From Streptomyces composti (lineage in GTDB: Bacteria > Actinomycetota > Actinomycetes > Streptomycetales > Streptomycetaceae), in NCBI RefSeq assembly GCF_012034205.1, contig NZ_JAATEM010000016.1:1-64000 (forward strand): a DNA stretch of 64,000 bases, read 5' to 3'. A model generated the notes under the pieces. The model did not search any database, was not told the origin of the DNA, and worked only from the letters and a program-made list of their open reading frames with translations. How positions within the stretch are numbered: position 1 is the stretch's first letter; every line of letters begins with the position of its first letter. The position numbers and the translations under genes were made by a program. This document shows, piece after piece, positions 8,547 to 16,167 of the stretch.

Positions 8547-8565
8547 TAGGTCAGATCATGTCCTA
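8547..8565. promoter_or_regulatory. operator-like palindrome between WYL regulator and MFS gene
   Basis: TAGGTCA-GATCA-TGTCCTA is an inverted repeat with 6 of 7 matching positions per arm, in the 41-bp gap between divergent starts. It overlaps where both promoters must lie, as expected for a site bound by the adjacent regulator. Confidence 0.6.
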
Positions 8566-8586
8566 GTTCTGGGGCATCCTCTGTCC

Positions 8587-9564
8587 ATGACGACGGACAC
8601 CCCGGCACGGCTGCTTCAGCTCCTCTCCCTCCTCCAGACGCCCCGCGAATGGCCCGGCGGCGAACTCGCCGAGCGGCTCGGGGTCTCCCGCCGCACGGTC
8701 CGGCGCGACATCGACCGGCTGCGCGAGCTCGGCTACCCGGTGCAGGCGGCCATGGGCGCCGAGGGCGGCTACCGGCTGGTCGCCGGCAAGGCGATGCCAC
8801 CGCTGGTGCTCGACGACGAGGAGGCGGTGGCGATCGCGGTCGGCCTGCGCGCCGGCGCCGGGCACGCGCTCGAGGGCGTCGACGAGGCCTCGGTGCGCGC
8901 CCTGGCCAAGCTGGAGCAGGTGCTGCCCAGCAGGCTGCGCCACCGGGTCGCCGACCTCCAGGCCGCGACCAGTGCGCTGACCAGCGGCGACGGCCCGACC
9001 ATCGCGCCGGAGACGCTGACCGTGATGGCCTCCACCATCGCCGGGCACGAGCGGCTGCGCTTCGCCTACCGCGCCGCCGACGGCACCGGATCCCGTCGGC
9101 TGACCGAGCCCTACCGCCTGGTGTCGACCGGGCGCCGCTGGTACCTCGTCGCCTACGACCTCGACCGCGCCGACTGGCGCACCTTCCGCGTCGACCGGGT
9201 GAGCGACCCGTTCGCCACGGGCGCCCGCTTCACCCCCCGGGAGCTGCCGACCGGCGACGCCGCGGAGTACCTGCGGCGCTCCATGCACCGCAACCAGGAC
9301 ACCTACGAGCTGGACATCACCTTCGCGGCACCGGCGCAGACCGTCGCCGCCCGGCTGCCCGGCTGGCTCGGCGCGCCCGAGCCCCTGGACGAACACAGCT
9401 GCCGGCTCCGCACCACGACCACCGACGCCAAGGACTGGCTGGCGGTACGCCTGGCCATGCTGGGCATCGGCTTCACCATCAATTCCCCGGGCGAACTGGC
9501 GGACGCGGCCCTCGCGTTGGGCGACCGTCTGCGGCAGGCGGCAGCCGGGGCCGCGACGCGCTGA
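8587..9564 (+). CDS. YafY-type HTH/WYL-domain transcriptional regulator
   Basis: A 325-residue regulator with an N-terminal winged helix-turn-helix of the HTH_11 type (GELAERLGVSRRTVRRDIDR, residues about 26-45), then a WYL domain (EPYRLVSTGRRWYLVAYDLDR, about 171-191) and a C-terminal WCX region. WYL domains are ligand sensors in bacterial regulators. Divergent arrangement with the MFS exporter and the intergenic palindrome suggest it controls the exporter and itself; ligand unknown. ATG 8587 gives the expected domain start directly. Confidence 0.9.
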   Translation: MTTDTPARLLQLLSLLQTPREWPGGELAERLGVSRRTVRRDIDRLRELGYPVQAAMGAEGGYRLVAGKAMPPLVLDDEEAVAIAVGLRAGAGHALEGVDEASVRALAKLEQVLPSRLRHRVADLQAATSALTSGDGPTIAPETLTVMASTIAGHERLRFAYRAADGTGSRRLTEPYRLVSTGRRWYLVAYDLDRADWRTFRVDRVSDPFATGARFTPRELPTGDAAEYLRRSMHRNQDTYELDITFAAPAQTVAARLPGWLGAPEPLDEHSCRLRTTTTDAKDWLAVRLAMLGIGFTINSPGELADAALALGDRLRQAAAGAATR

Positions 9565-9599
9565 GCACGGCCGCGCGGTCCCCAGGGCGTCCGCCGCCG

Positions 9600-10304
9600 T
9601 CACTCCCCGCCGCTCGTCAGTTCCTCCCAGGGGAAGCCCCGCAGGCATCCGAGGTTCCCCAGGGCCAGTTCGGCAGGCCCTTGCGCTCCCTCCGGCGGTG
9701 CCTCCCCCGCCGCCCATGCCTCGACCGCCGTGCGCACCGCCGCGCTCGCGACGGCCGCCGCGTACCGGAGACGGACCGGGACGGCAACGTTGTCGGAAGC
9801 GTCGAGGGCGCCGGGACCGCCGACGCGCCGGGGTGCCGTCACCCGCCGGGCCAGTACCTCCGCCAGCTGCCGCTCCGAGGCCTGGCCGACCTCCGCCCAG
9901 ACCCGGCGCAGCGCGGGCTCCGAACCGGCGAGCCGGATCAGCGTGCGCATCCACTCCCAGGACCCCGCCGAGACGCCCATCCCTGGCGTCAGGGTGTGCC
10001 GTACCGCCGCTGCCAGCGCCTCCGGGACGGACATCCCGGCCGGGGCAGCCGACACCGCTTCCGTCCAGCGCAGGGCGCCGGCCTCGTAGAGCGGGGCGAC
10101 GGCCTCCTCCTTGACGGCGAAGTACCGGTAGAAGGTGCGCGGGGCGATGCCCGCGGCCTGGGCGATGTCCTCCGCGCGGGTGGCCCTGAGCCCCCGCCGC
10201 ACGAAGAGGCCGGCCGCGGCGCGGGCGACGGCCATGCGGGTCTCGGCCTTGCGGCGCTCGGTGAGCGAGAGCGCCGGAGAGGTCGCAGGGGTGGTACCGG
10301 TCAC
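9600..10304 (-). CDS. TetR family transcriptional regulator
   Basis: A 234-residue TetR-type protein. The DNA-binding domain includes AVARAAAGLFVRRGLRATRA and the recognition region IAQAAGIAPRTFYRYFAVKE (residues about 50-69). The C-terminal half is the variable ligand domain. GTG 10304 was preferred because a longer start at 10331 would lie inside the operator-like palindrome. The gene converges on the WYL regulator with 35 bp between stops, and no obvious partner gene is adjacent, so its target may be itself or distant genes. Confidence 0.87.
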   Translation of the reverse strand: MTGTTPATSPALSLTERRKAETRMAVARAAAGLFVRRGLRATRAEDIAQAAGIAPRTFYRYFAVKEEAVAPLYEAGALRWTEAVSAAPAGMSVPEALAAAVRHTLTPGMGVSAGSWEWMRTLIRLAGSEPALRRVWAEVGQASERQLAEVLARRVTAPRRVGGPGALDASDNVAVPVRLRYAAAVASAAVRTAVEAWAAGEAPPEGAQGPAELALGNLGCLRGFPWEELTSGGE

Positions 10305-10325
10305 GCCCGGCAGGCTATGCCCATG

Positions 10326-10340
10326 TGGCACAATCTGCCA
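10326..10340. promoter_or_regulatory. TetR-type palindromic operator
   Basis: Perfect 5-bp arms TGGCA-CAATC-TGCCA lie about 22 bp upstream of the preferred TetR start. Symmetry and position fit an autoregulatory TetR-family site. Confidence 0.55.
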
Positions 10341-10699
10341 TCTGGCGGGCCACCCCGGGGTTCAGGTCCGGGGTGACCCGCCCCCAGGCACCCGTCTGTC
10401 CGGAGCCGGACATGAAGAAGCCGGGCCCGGCGCCCGGGGGGAAGAGCGCCGAAGCCCGGCTGGGAAGTCCCGGCGCCGGGGGGTGTGCGTCGGGACGTGG
10501 TTCTCGGGGCCGCGAACGGGCACGGCCGAAGGGGGGTCGGACCTGAAGCCCGGGACCCGGCCCGGACGATGCCGGACTGGTCCGAACTCCCGGTCTTGGA
10601 AGTCTTGTTCCCGGAGCTGTCGATTTGAAGCGACGCGGAACGGCCAATGTTTGCGCGGTCTTTCGCCACCCGGCGTACGCCGTGGGCGGCCTGCCGCCC

Positions 10700-10732
10700 C
10701 TCACCGGGGGTCGCCCCCGAGCGGGCGGTGAG
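10700..10732. other. GC-rich hairpin in the 490-bp gap before hrdD's 3' end
   Basis: The gap 10341-10827 has no recognisable gene. It holds a nested inverted repeat: outer arms CTCACCG / CGGTGAG enclosing GGGG-TCG-CCCC. It lies about 100 bp past the hrdD stop on the minus strand, so it could be a secondary terminator or a structured RNA. The left part of the gap (10380-10560) is low-complexity GGGCCCGG-rich DNA. Confidence 0.4.
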
Positions 10733-10817
10733 AGGTTCCCCGCGCTCTCTGCGCGGTTCTGGAGGCTCTGCGAGTCTGCTGCGCTCTGCGCGCGACCGGC
10801 CGCCGGCCGCGGCGTCG

Positions 10818-10840
10818 CGCGGCGGCATCACGCCGCCGCG
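10818..10840 (-). terminator. hairpin straddling the hrdD stop codon
   Basis: A perfect 9-bp stem CGCGGCGGC / GCCGCCGCG with a 5-nt loop; the hrdD stop codon lies in the loop. It could act as a terminator or transcript stabiliser. No T-tract follows. Confidence 0.5.
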
Positions 10841-11826
10841 TCGAAGCCGGTGTCGCGTGCCAGCTTCTTCAGCTCCAGCAACGCGTGCTTCTCGATCTGG
10901 CGGATGCGCTCGCGAGTCAGGCCGTGCTCCTTGCCGACCTCGGTCAGCGTGCGCTCCCGGCCGTCCTCGATGCCGTAGCGCATCTTGATGATCGAGGCCG
11001 TGCGCTGGTCGAGGCGGCCGATCAGGTCGTCCAGTTCCTCGCTGCGCAGCAGCGTCAGCACCGACTGCTCGGGGGACACGGCGGAGGTGTCCTCCAGCAG
11101 GTCGCCGAACTGGGTCTCGCCCTCGTCGTCCACCGACATGTTCAGCGAGACCGGGTCACGGGCCCAGTCCAGCACGTCGGTCACTCGCTCCGGCGTCGAG
11201 CCCAGCTCCTCGGCTATCTCCGCCGGCTCCGGGTCACGGCCGTGCTCACGGTTGAACTCGCGCTGCACACGGCGGATGCGGCCCAGCTCCTCCACCAGGT
11301 GGACAGGCAGGCGGATGGTACGGGACTGGTCGGCTATCGACCGCGTGATGGCCTGCCGGATCCACCAGGTCGCGTACGTGGAGAACTTGAAGCCCTTGCG
11401 GTAGTCGAACTTCTCCACCGCGCGCACCAGGCCGGCGTTGCCCTCCTGGATCAGGTCGAGCAGCGGCAGACCGCTGCGCGGATAGCGGCGGGCGACGGCG
11501 ACGACCAGGCGCAGGTTGGAGCGGATGAAGATGTCCTTGGCCCGCTCGGCCTCGTCGACCAGGGCCTGGAGCTCCTCACGGGTGGCTCCGGCCTTGTTCT
11601 CCTCGTAGCCGTCGAGGATCTGTCGTGCGAACACACCCGCCTCGATGATCTTTGACAGCTCGACCTCCTTGGCGGCGTCGAGCAGCGGTGTGCGCGCGAT
11701 CTCGTCGAGGTACATGCCGACCAGATCGCGGTCTGCGATCTCGCCGCCATGGGCGCGAACACTGCTTGCCGTGTCGACCGTCTCGCCGGTGGCGGACTGA
11801 CGACGGGCGACGGCGCGGGTTGCCAT
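10828..11826 (-). CDS. hrdD: RNA polymerase sigma factor HrdD (group 2)
   Basis: A 332-residue sigma-70 family protein. Region 1.2 includes YLDEIARTPLLDAAKEVELS, region 2 includes DLIQEGNAGLVRAVEKFDYR and the -10 recognition helix YATWWIRQAITRSIADQSRT, region 3 includes IRLPVHLVEELGRIRR, and region 4.2 includes LTEVGKEHGLTRERIRQIEK. Length and sequence match HrdD, a non-essential HrdB-like factor, rather than HrdB, which has a long N-terminal extension. Transcription starts about 100 nt upstream under what looks like a SigR promoter. It is divergent from an acetyltransferase gene. Confidence 0.93.
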   Translation of the reverse strand: MATRAVARRQSATGETVDTASSVRAHGGEIADRDLVGMYLDEIARTPLLDAAKEVELSKIIEAGVFARQILDGYEENKAGATREELQALVDEAERAKDIFIRSNLRLVVAVARRYPRSGLPLLDLIQEGNAGLVRAVEKFDYRKGFKFSTYATWWIRQAITRSIADQSRTIRLPVHLVEELGRIRRVQREFNREHGRDPEPAEIAEELGSTPERVTDVLDWARDPVSLNMSVDDEGETQFGDLLEDTSAVSPEQSVLTLLRSEELDDLIGRLDQRTASIIKMRYGIEDGRERTLTEVGKEHGLTRERIRQIEKHALLELKKLARDTGFDAAA

Positions 11827-11931
11827 GCGTGCTCCCTTGCGATGGTGAGGTCAGCGGGCGGTCCTGCGGACGCTCGGCACTGCTCAGGTCTTCTTCGGAC
11901 TCTTCTCGGGTGCCCGGCATCCGTACGAAAC

Positions 11932-11958
11932 AACGACTTGAATCGGGACAGAATTCCC
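11932..11958 (-). promoter_or_regulatory. SigR (thiol-oxidative stress) promoter of hrdD
   Basis: On the minus strand, GGGAAT at the -35 position is separated by exactly 18 nt from GTTGTT at the -10 position, matching the GGGAAT-N18/19-GTT pattern of SigR-dependent promoters. hrdD of S. coelicolor is a known member of the SigR regulon, so the site is expected. It predicts a leader of about 100 nt. Confidence 0.85.
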
Positions 11959-12018
11959 AAGCCGACCCACAACTTTTGTGATCATGCAGTACCCTGTCCG
12001 GCCACACGGGGAGGCGTG

Positions 12019-12540
12019 ATGCCATCTGAGCTTGCAGAGGTCCAGGTCAGGCCGGGGTGCGAGGGGGATCTGCCGGCTCTCACCACGCTGTACAACCACT
12101 ACGTACGTGAGACGCCCATCACCTTCGACACGGCGCCGTTCACTCCGGAGGAGCGCCGCCCTTGGCTGCTCTCCCACCCCATAGACGGGCCGCACCGCCT
12201 GATGGTTGCCACGGGCCCCGATCCCGGGCGGCCGGTCCTCGGCTACGCCACGTCCGGCCCGTTCCGTCCCAAGCCCGCCTATGGCACCTCCGTGGAGACG
12301 ACGATCTACGTCGCCGCCGGCGCCGGCGGCCAGGGCGTCGGCACGCTGCTCTACAAGGCTCTCTTCGAGGCCCTCGCCGGGGAGAACCTGCACCGCGCCT
12401 ACGCGGGCATCACCCAGCCGAACGAGGCCTCGACCCGGCTGCACGCGCGCTTCGGCTTCCGGTACGTCGGCACGTACCACGAGGTGGGGTACAAGTTCGG
12501 CCGCTACTGGGACGTGGCCTGGTACGAGAAGGAGCTGTGA
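12019..12540 (+). CDS. GNAT N-acetyltransferase, phosphinothricin-type
   Basis: A 173-residue GNAT enzyme of the PAT/MddA type. The N-terminal YNHYVRETPITFDTAPFTPEE segment and acetyl-CoA-binding region VAAGAGGQGVGTLLYKALFE (residues about 96-115) are typical, as is the C-terminal YHEVGYKFGRYWDVAWYEK, similar to the PAT motif that closes the substrate pocket. It would transfer acetyl from acetyl-CoA to the amino group of a small amino-acid-like substrate; true substrate unknown. ATG 12019 was chosen because the open frame further upstream runs through the hrdD promoter. No own ligand or partner gene is adjacent. Confidence 0.85.
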   Translation: MPSELAEVQVRPGCEGDLPALTTLYNHYVRETPITFDTAPFTPEERRPWLLSHPIDGPHRLMVATGPDPGRPVLGYATSGPFRPKPAYGTSVETTIYVAAGAGGQGVGTLLYKALFEALAGENLHRAYAGITQPNEASTRLHARFGFRYVGTYHEVGYKFGRYWDVAWYEKEL

Positions 12541-12590
12541 GGCCCCGGAAGCGTGACCACCCGTCCTGCGCGACCGGAACGCGCGCCACC

Positions 12591-12722
12591 GGGCCTGTGC
12601 GACCGGGACGCGGCGCGGGACGCCGGGACGCCCGAGGCCGGGCCTGTGCGACCGGGACGCGGCGCGGGACGCCGGGACGCCCGAGGCCGGGCCTGTGCGA
12701 CCGGGACGCGGCGCGGGACGCC
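12591..12722. repeat. 49-bp perfect tandem repeat (2.7 copies)
   Basis: Units starting GGGCCTGTGCGACCGGGACG begin at 12591, 12640 and 12689 and are identical over the first two copies; the third stops after about 34 bp at the stop region of the dioxygenase gene. It fills the space between two convergent genes. Perfect identity indicates recent expansion. Confidence 0.9.
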
Positions 12723-12723
12723 C

Positions 12724-13509
12724 TCAGCCGAACTGCACCGACCGCTTGGCCAGCCCCATCCAGAACCCGTCGATCACCGACTTCTGTTCCCCGAGATCAC
12801 CGGCCGCGTCGGCGGCCCCCATGGTCACGAAGAGCGGTGCGAAGTGCTCGGTGCGCGGATGGGCGAGCCGGCCGGCCGGTGAGGTGCGCGTGAAGTCGAG
12901 CAGCGCGTCCACGTCGCCCGACTCCAGGGCCCGGCGCCCCCAGTCGTCGAACTCCGCCGACCAGGCGGGGACGCCGCCCTGGCGCAGCGCGGCGAGATTG
13001 TGGGTGAAGAAGCCGGAGCCGATGATCAGCACGCCTTCGTCGCGCAGCGGGGCCAGCCTGCGCCCGATCCGCATCAGCCGGACGGGGTCCAGGGTCGGCA
13101 TGGAGATCTGCAGGACGGGGATGCCGGCGTCCGGGTACATCTCGACGAGCGGGACGTAGGCGCCGTGGTCGAGGCCCCGGTCGGGCACGTCCTGGACGGG
13201 CAGGCCGGGGGCGCGCAGCAGCTTGCGCACCGAGTCGGCGAGCTCCGGTGCGCCGGGGGCGTCGTAGGTGACCTTGTAGTAGTGCTCGGGGAAGCCCCAG
13301 AAGTCGTAGACGAGCGGGACCCGGGTGGTGGCGCCGAGGGCGAGCGGGGCCTCCTCCCAGTGGGCGGAGACCACGAGGATCGCCTTCGGGCGGGGCAGGG
13401 CGGCCGACCAGGCGGCCAGCTCACCGGGCCAGACCGGGTCGTCGGCGAGCGGTGGCGCGCCGTGGCTGAGGTAGACGGCGGGCATGCGCTCGGCGCTCTG
13501 GCTGGTCAT
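12724..13509 (-). CDS. LigB/DODA-type extradiol ring-cleavage dioxygenase
   Basis: A 261-residue class III extradiol dioxygenase family protein, related to 4,5-DOPA dioxygenase (YgiD/DODA). Family features are the N-terminal metal ligand in YLSHGAPPLADD (His16), the VVSAHWEEAPL segment (His50), LDHGAYVPLVEMYPDAGIPV (about 115-134) and GSGFFTHNLAAL (His about 178). These enzymes use a non-haem metal and O2 to open catechol-like rings. The native substrate is uncertain and may be a small quinol or catechol. The gene is divergent from a MarR regulator with two putative operators between them, suggesting inducible control. The 3' end abuts the 49-bp repeats. Confidence 0.88.
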   Translation of the reverse strand: MTSQSAERMPAVYLSHGAPPLADDPVWPGELAAWSAALPRPKAILVVSAHWEEAPLALGATTRVPLVYDFWGFPEHYYKVTYDAPGAPELADSVRKLLRAPGLPVQDVPDRGLDHGAYVPLVEMYPDAGIPVLQISMPTLDPVRLMRIGRRLAPLRDEGVLIIGSGFFTHNLAALRQGGVPAWSAEFDDWGRRALESGDVDALLDFTRTSPAGRLAHPRTEHFAPLFVTMGAADAAGDLGEQKSVIDGFWMGLAKRSVQFG

Positions 13510-13578
13510 GGCGGCGGCTCCCTCCGGGCGGCGCCGGACCCGCGCGAGGCGGTTCCGGCCACGGACACCCGCGACTTA

Positions 13579-13594
13579 CTTAAACTCTAAACTT
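13579..13594 (-). promoter_or_regulatory. MarR operator 1 (dioxygenase side)
   Basis: The minus strand reads AAGTTTAGAGTTTAAG, two AGTTTA half-sites in tandem within unusually AT-rich DNA. It matches site 2 (13619-13634) at 13 of 16 positions in inverted orientation and lies 70 bp upstream of the dioxygenase start. Confidence 0.6.
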
Positions 13595-13618
13595 CTCCCT
13601 CCCGACCGTACGCCCCGC

Positions 13619-13634
13619 TAGTTTAAAGTTCAAG
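13619..13634 (+). promoter_or_regulatory. MarR operator 2 (marR side)
   Basis: TAGTTTAAAGTTCAAG, the counterpart of the oppositely oriented site at 13579-13594, ends 23 bp before the marR start. Binding here would plausibly repress marR. Confidence 0.6.
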
Positions 13635-13657
13635 CAGTGCCGCCGTAGAGTGGACGC

Positions 13658-14173
13658 ATGAACACGGCACCCGCATCCGAACCCGCCGAGGGACCCCGCT
13701 GGCTCACCGACCGGGAGCAGGCCGTATGGCGTGCGTACATCGAGGCCACGACCCTCCTCGAGGACCACCTGGACCGCCAGCTCCAGCACGACGCCGGCAT
13801 GCCGCACATCTACTACGGCCTGCTGGTCACACTCGCCGAGTCCCCCCGGCGGCGGATGCGGATGACGGAACTGGCCATGCACGCGAAGATCACCCGCTCG
13901 CGTCTCTCGCACGCCGTGGCCCGCCTGGAGAAGAACGGCTGGGTGCGCCGCGAGGACTGCCCCTCCGACAAACGGGGCCAGTTCGCGGTGCTCACCGACG
14001 AGGGCTACGAGGTGCTGCGCCGGACCGCACCCGGCCATGTGGAGGCCGTGCGCCAGGCGGTCTTCGACCGGCTCAGCCCCGAACAGCAGGAGTCCCTCGG
14101 CGAGATCATGCGGATCATCGCCGAGGGACTCCAGCCCAAGGACGCGGGTGCGGACCTGCCCTGGCTGCGCTGA
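13658..14173 (+). CDS. MarR family transcriptional regulator
   Basis: A 171-residue winged-helix regulator. The recognition helix region is MTELAMHAKITRSRLSHAVA (residues about 69-88), followed by the wing with the conserved RREDCPSDKRGQFAVLTDEG segment (about 96-115), a MarR hallmark. These proteins bind DNA as dimers and usually release it on binding phenolic compounds or oxidants. Divergence from an extradiol dioxygenase gene fits control by an aromatic or quinone ligand. It converges on the MFS exporter gene downstream. Confidence 0.9.
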   Translation: MNTAPASEPAEGPRWLTDREQAVWRAYIEATTLLEDHLDRQLQHDAGMPHIYYGLLVTLAESPRRRMRMTELAMHAKITRSRLSHAVARLEKNGWVRREDCPSDKRGQFAVLTDEGYEVLRRTAPGHVEAVRQAVFDRLSPEQQESLGEIMRIIAEGLQPKDAGADLPWLR

Positions 14174-14302
14174 GCGGCCGGGGCAGGTCCGCGGGAGGCG
14201 TACCGGACGAGGCGTCCCCTCCTCGCCGGTACGCGAGGCCCGGATCCCTCCGTGGGCCCGAAGGGGTACCCCCGAGGGGGCGGGATCAGCGGGGCGGGTG
14301 GC

Positions 14303-15856
14303 TCAGTGGGCGACCACCGGCACCGCCGCCTCGTCCTCCTCGGCGGCCCCGGCCGAACCGGCGACCGCCGTGGTGCCGGGCCGGCCCGCGTTGACGAAGG
14401 TCAGCGCGATCGTGGCGGCCAGGACCAGGATGCCGACGGCGAACCAGATGGCGCTGGTGTAGCCGTGCACCATCCCCTGCAGCTGGACCAGCTGCTGCTG
14501 GGACCGGCTGGTGGCACCGCCGATGTGGTCGGCGACGTAGGCCGTGGTGGCCGAGGCGGCGACGGTGTTCAGCAGGGCCGTACCGATCGCGCCGCCCACC
14601 TGCTGCGAGGTGTTGACCATCGCGGAGGCGACACCGGAGTCCCGCGGCTCGACGCCCAGGGTGGCCAGCGACATGGCCGGCATGAACGCCGTGCCCATGC
14701 CCAGACCGAGCAGCAGCATCGCCGGCAGCAGCAGGGTCGCGTACGAGGAGCCGATCTCCAGCTGGGTCAGCAGCAGCATGCCGAGCGCGGCGACCAGGAA
14801 GCCGGGCCCCATCAGCAGCCGCGGGGCGACCCGGGTCATCAGGCGGGTGCCGATCTGGGTGGAGCCCGTGATCATGCCCGCGATCATCGGCAGGAAGGCG
14901 AAGCCCGTCCTGACCGGCGAGTACCCCTTCACGACCTGCAGGTAGTAGGTGAGGAAGAGGAACAGGCCGAACATCGCGATGATCGCCAGGCCGAGCGACA
15001 GGTAGACCCCGCCGCGGTTGCGCTCGGTGATCACGCGCAGCGGCAGCAGCGGCGCCTTGACCCGCGACTCCACGACCACGAACGCCAGCAGCAGCACGGC
15101 GGAGGCCACGAACATGGCGACCGTCACCGAGTCGCTCCAGCCGTCGGACTCGGCCCGGGTGAAGCCGTAGACCAGGGCGACCAGACCCAGGGTGGACAGG
15201 ATCACGCCGGGTATGTCGAGCGGCGAGCGATTGCGGCCGCCCCTGGGCTCACGGATGACGAAGTACGCCCCGGCCGCGGCGACCACGGCGAACGGGATGT
15301 TGACGAAGAACGTCCAGCGCCAGTCCAGGTACTCGGTGAGGAAACCGCCGAGGATCAGACCGACGGCACCACCGCCACCGGCGATCGCACCGTAGATGCC
15401 GAACGCCTTGGCGCGCTCCTTGCCGTCGGTGAACATCACCGCGAGCAGCGACAGCGCGGCCGGCGCGAGCAGCGCGCCGAACACACCCTGCAGGGCGCGG
15501 GAGCCGAACATCATCGCCTCATTGGTGGCCGCGCCGCCCATCGCGGAGGCGGCGGCGAAACCGGCCAGACCGGTGACGAAGGTGCGCTTGCGGCCCCACA
15601 GGTCGGCGATACGGCCGCCGAAGAGCAGCAGACCGCCGAAGGCGAGCGCATAGGCGGTCACCACCCACTGGCGGTTCCCGTCCGAGATGCCCAGGTCCTG
15701 CTGGGCGGAGGGCAGGGCGATGTTCACGATGGTGGCGTCCAGCACCACCATCAGCTGGGCGAGCGCGATGAAGACCAGCGCTTTCCAGCGGTTGGGATCG
15801 ACTGCCTGGACGGCGCGCTGAACGCTGTCCGGGATCTTCGAGGCTGAAGAAGACAT
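14303..15856 (-). CDS. MFS drug exporter, DHA2 (14-TM) type
   Basis: A 517-residue exporter. Helix 1 (LMVVLDATIVNIALPSAQQD), motif A (GGRIADLWGRKRTFVTG) and motif C-like GIYGAIAGGGGAVGLILGG place it among drug/proton antiporters. The C-terminus is acidic (AEEDEAAVPVVAH). ATG 15856 was chosen; a GTG four codons upstream is possible. It lies 311 bp downstream of a TetR gene on the same strand, whose upstream region has twin operators, so the two are probably co-regulated. Specificity unknown. Confidence 0.9.
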   Translation of the reverse strand: MSSSASKIPDSVQRAVQAVDPNRWKALVFIALAQLMVVLDATIVNIALPSAQQDLGISDGNRQWVVTAYALAFGGLLLFGGRIADLWGRKRTFVTGLAGFAAASAMGGAATNEAMMFGSRALQGVFGALLAPAALSLLAVMFTDGKERAKAFGIYGAIAGGGGAVGLILGGFLTEYLDWRWTFFVNIPFAVVAAAGAYFVIREPRGGRNRSPLDIPGVILSTLGLVALVYGFTRAESDGWSDSVTVAMFVASAVLLLAFVVVESRVKAPLLPLRVITERNRGGVYLSLGLAIIAMFGLFLFLTYYLQVVKGYSPVRTGFAFLPMIAGMITGSTQIGTRLMTRVAPRLLMGPGFLVAALGMLLLTQLEIGSSYATLLLPAMLLLGLGMGTAFMPAMSLATLGVEPRDSGVASAMVNTSQQVGGAIGTALLNTVAASATTAYVADHIGGATSRSQQQLVQLQGMVHGYTSAIWFAVGILVLAATIALTFVNAGRPGTTAVAGSAGAAEEDEAAVPVVAH

Positions 15857-16048
15857 GGGGGTACCCACTTCGGAACTTCGTGACGGAAATTTCGGGACTG
15901 GTGAAGTAAGAGCGCGTGCTGCGGCAGAGGCCCGGCGGCGGTCACCCGCGCCTGTGGCCGTCTCCGCGGATCTGTCGGTGTGGTGGTGGCGGGGGCTGTG
16001 TCGTCGCGGTCGGCCGGTGCACGACTGCCGGCCGCCCCCTGGCCGAAT

Positions 16049-16106
16049 GCTGGTCTCTGATCGGGCGCTGGTCTCTGATCGGGTGCTGGTCTCTGATCGG
16101 GTGCTG
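16049..16106. repeat. 18-bp tandem repeat between tetR and MFS genes
   Basis: Three copies of GCTGGTCTCTGATCGGGY start at 16049, 16067 and 16085 and are followed by a partial GCTG. They occupy part of the 311-bp tetR-MFS gap (15857-16167), which holds no gene. The rest of the gap is GC-rich with no clear promoter. Confidence 0.85.
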
Positions 16107-16167
16107 TAGTCGGGCCGGCTTCGGAGCGATCAGCGAGCGGCGTGGTGACCGGCTCGTCCGCTCGTCG

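Noticed and set aside
6983-8566. 527-codon plus-strand ORF opposite the MFS exporter
   Set aside because: Antisense shadow rich in His/Arg/Gln; the minus-strand exporter is unmistakable.
14252-15847. 531-codon plus-strand ORF opposite the second exporter
   Set aside because: Same reasoning: composition of an antisense frame with no domain.
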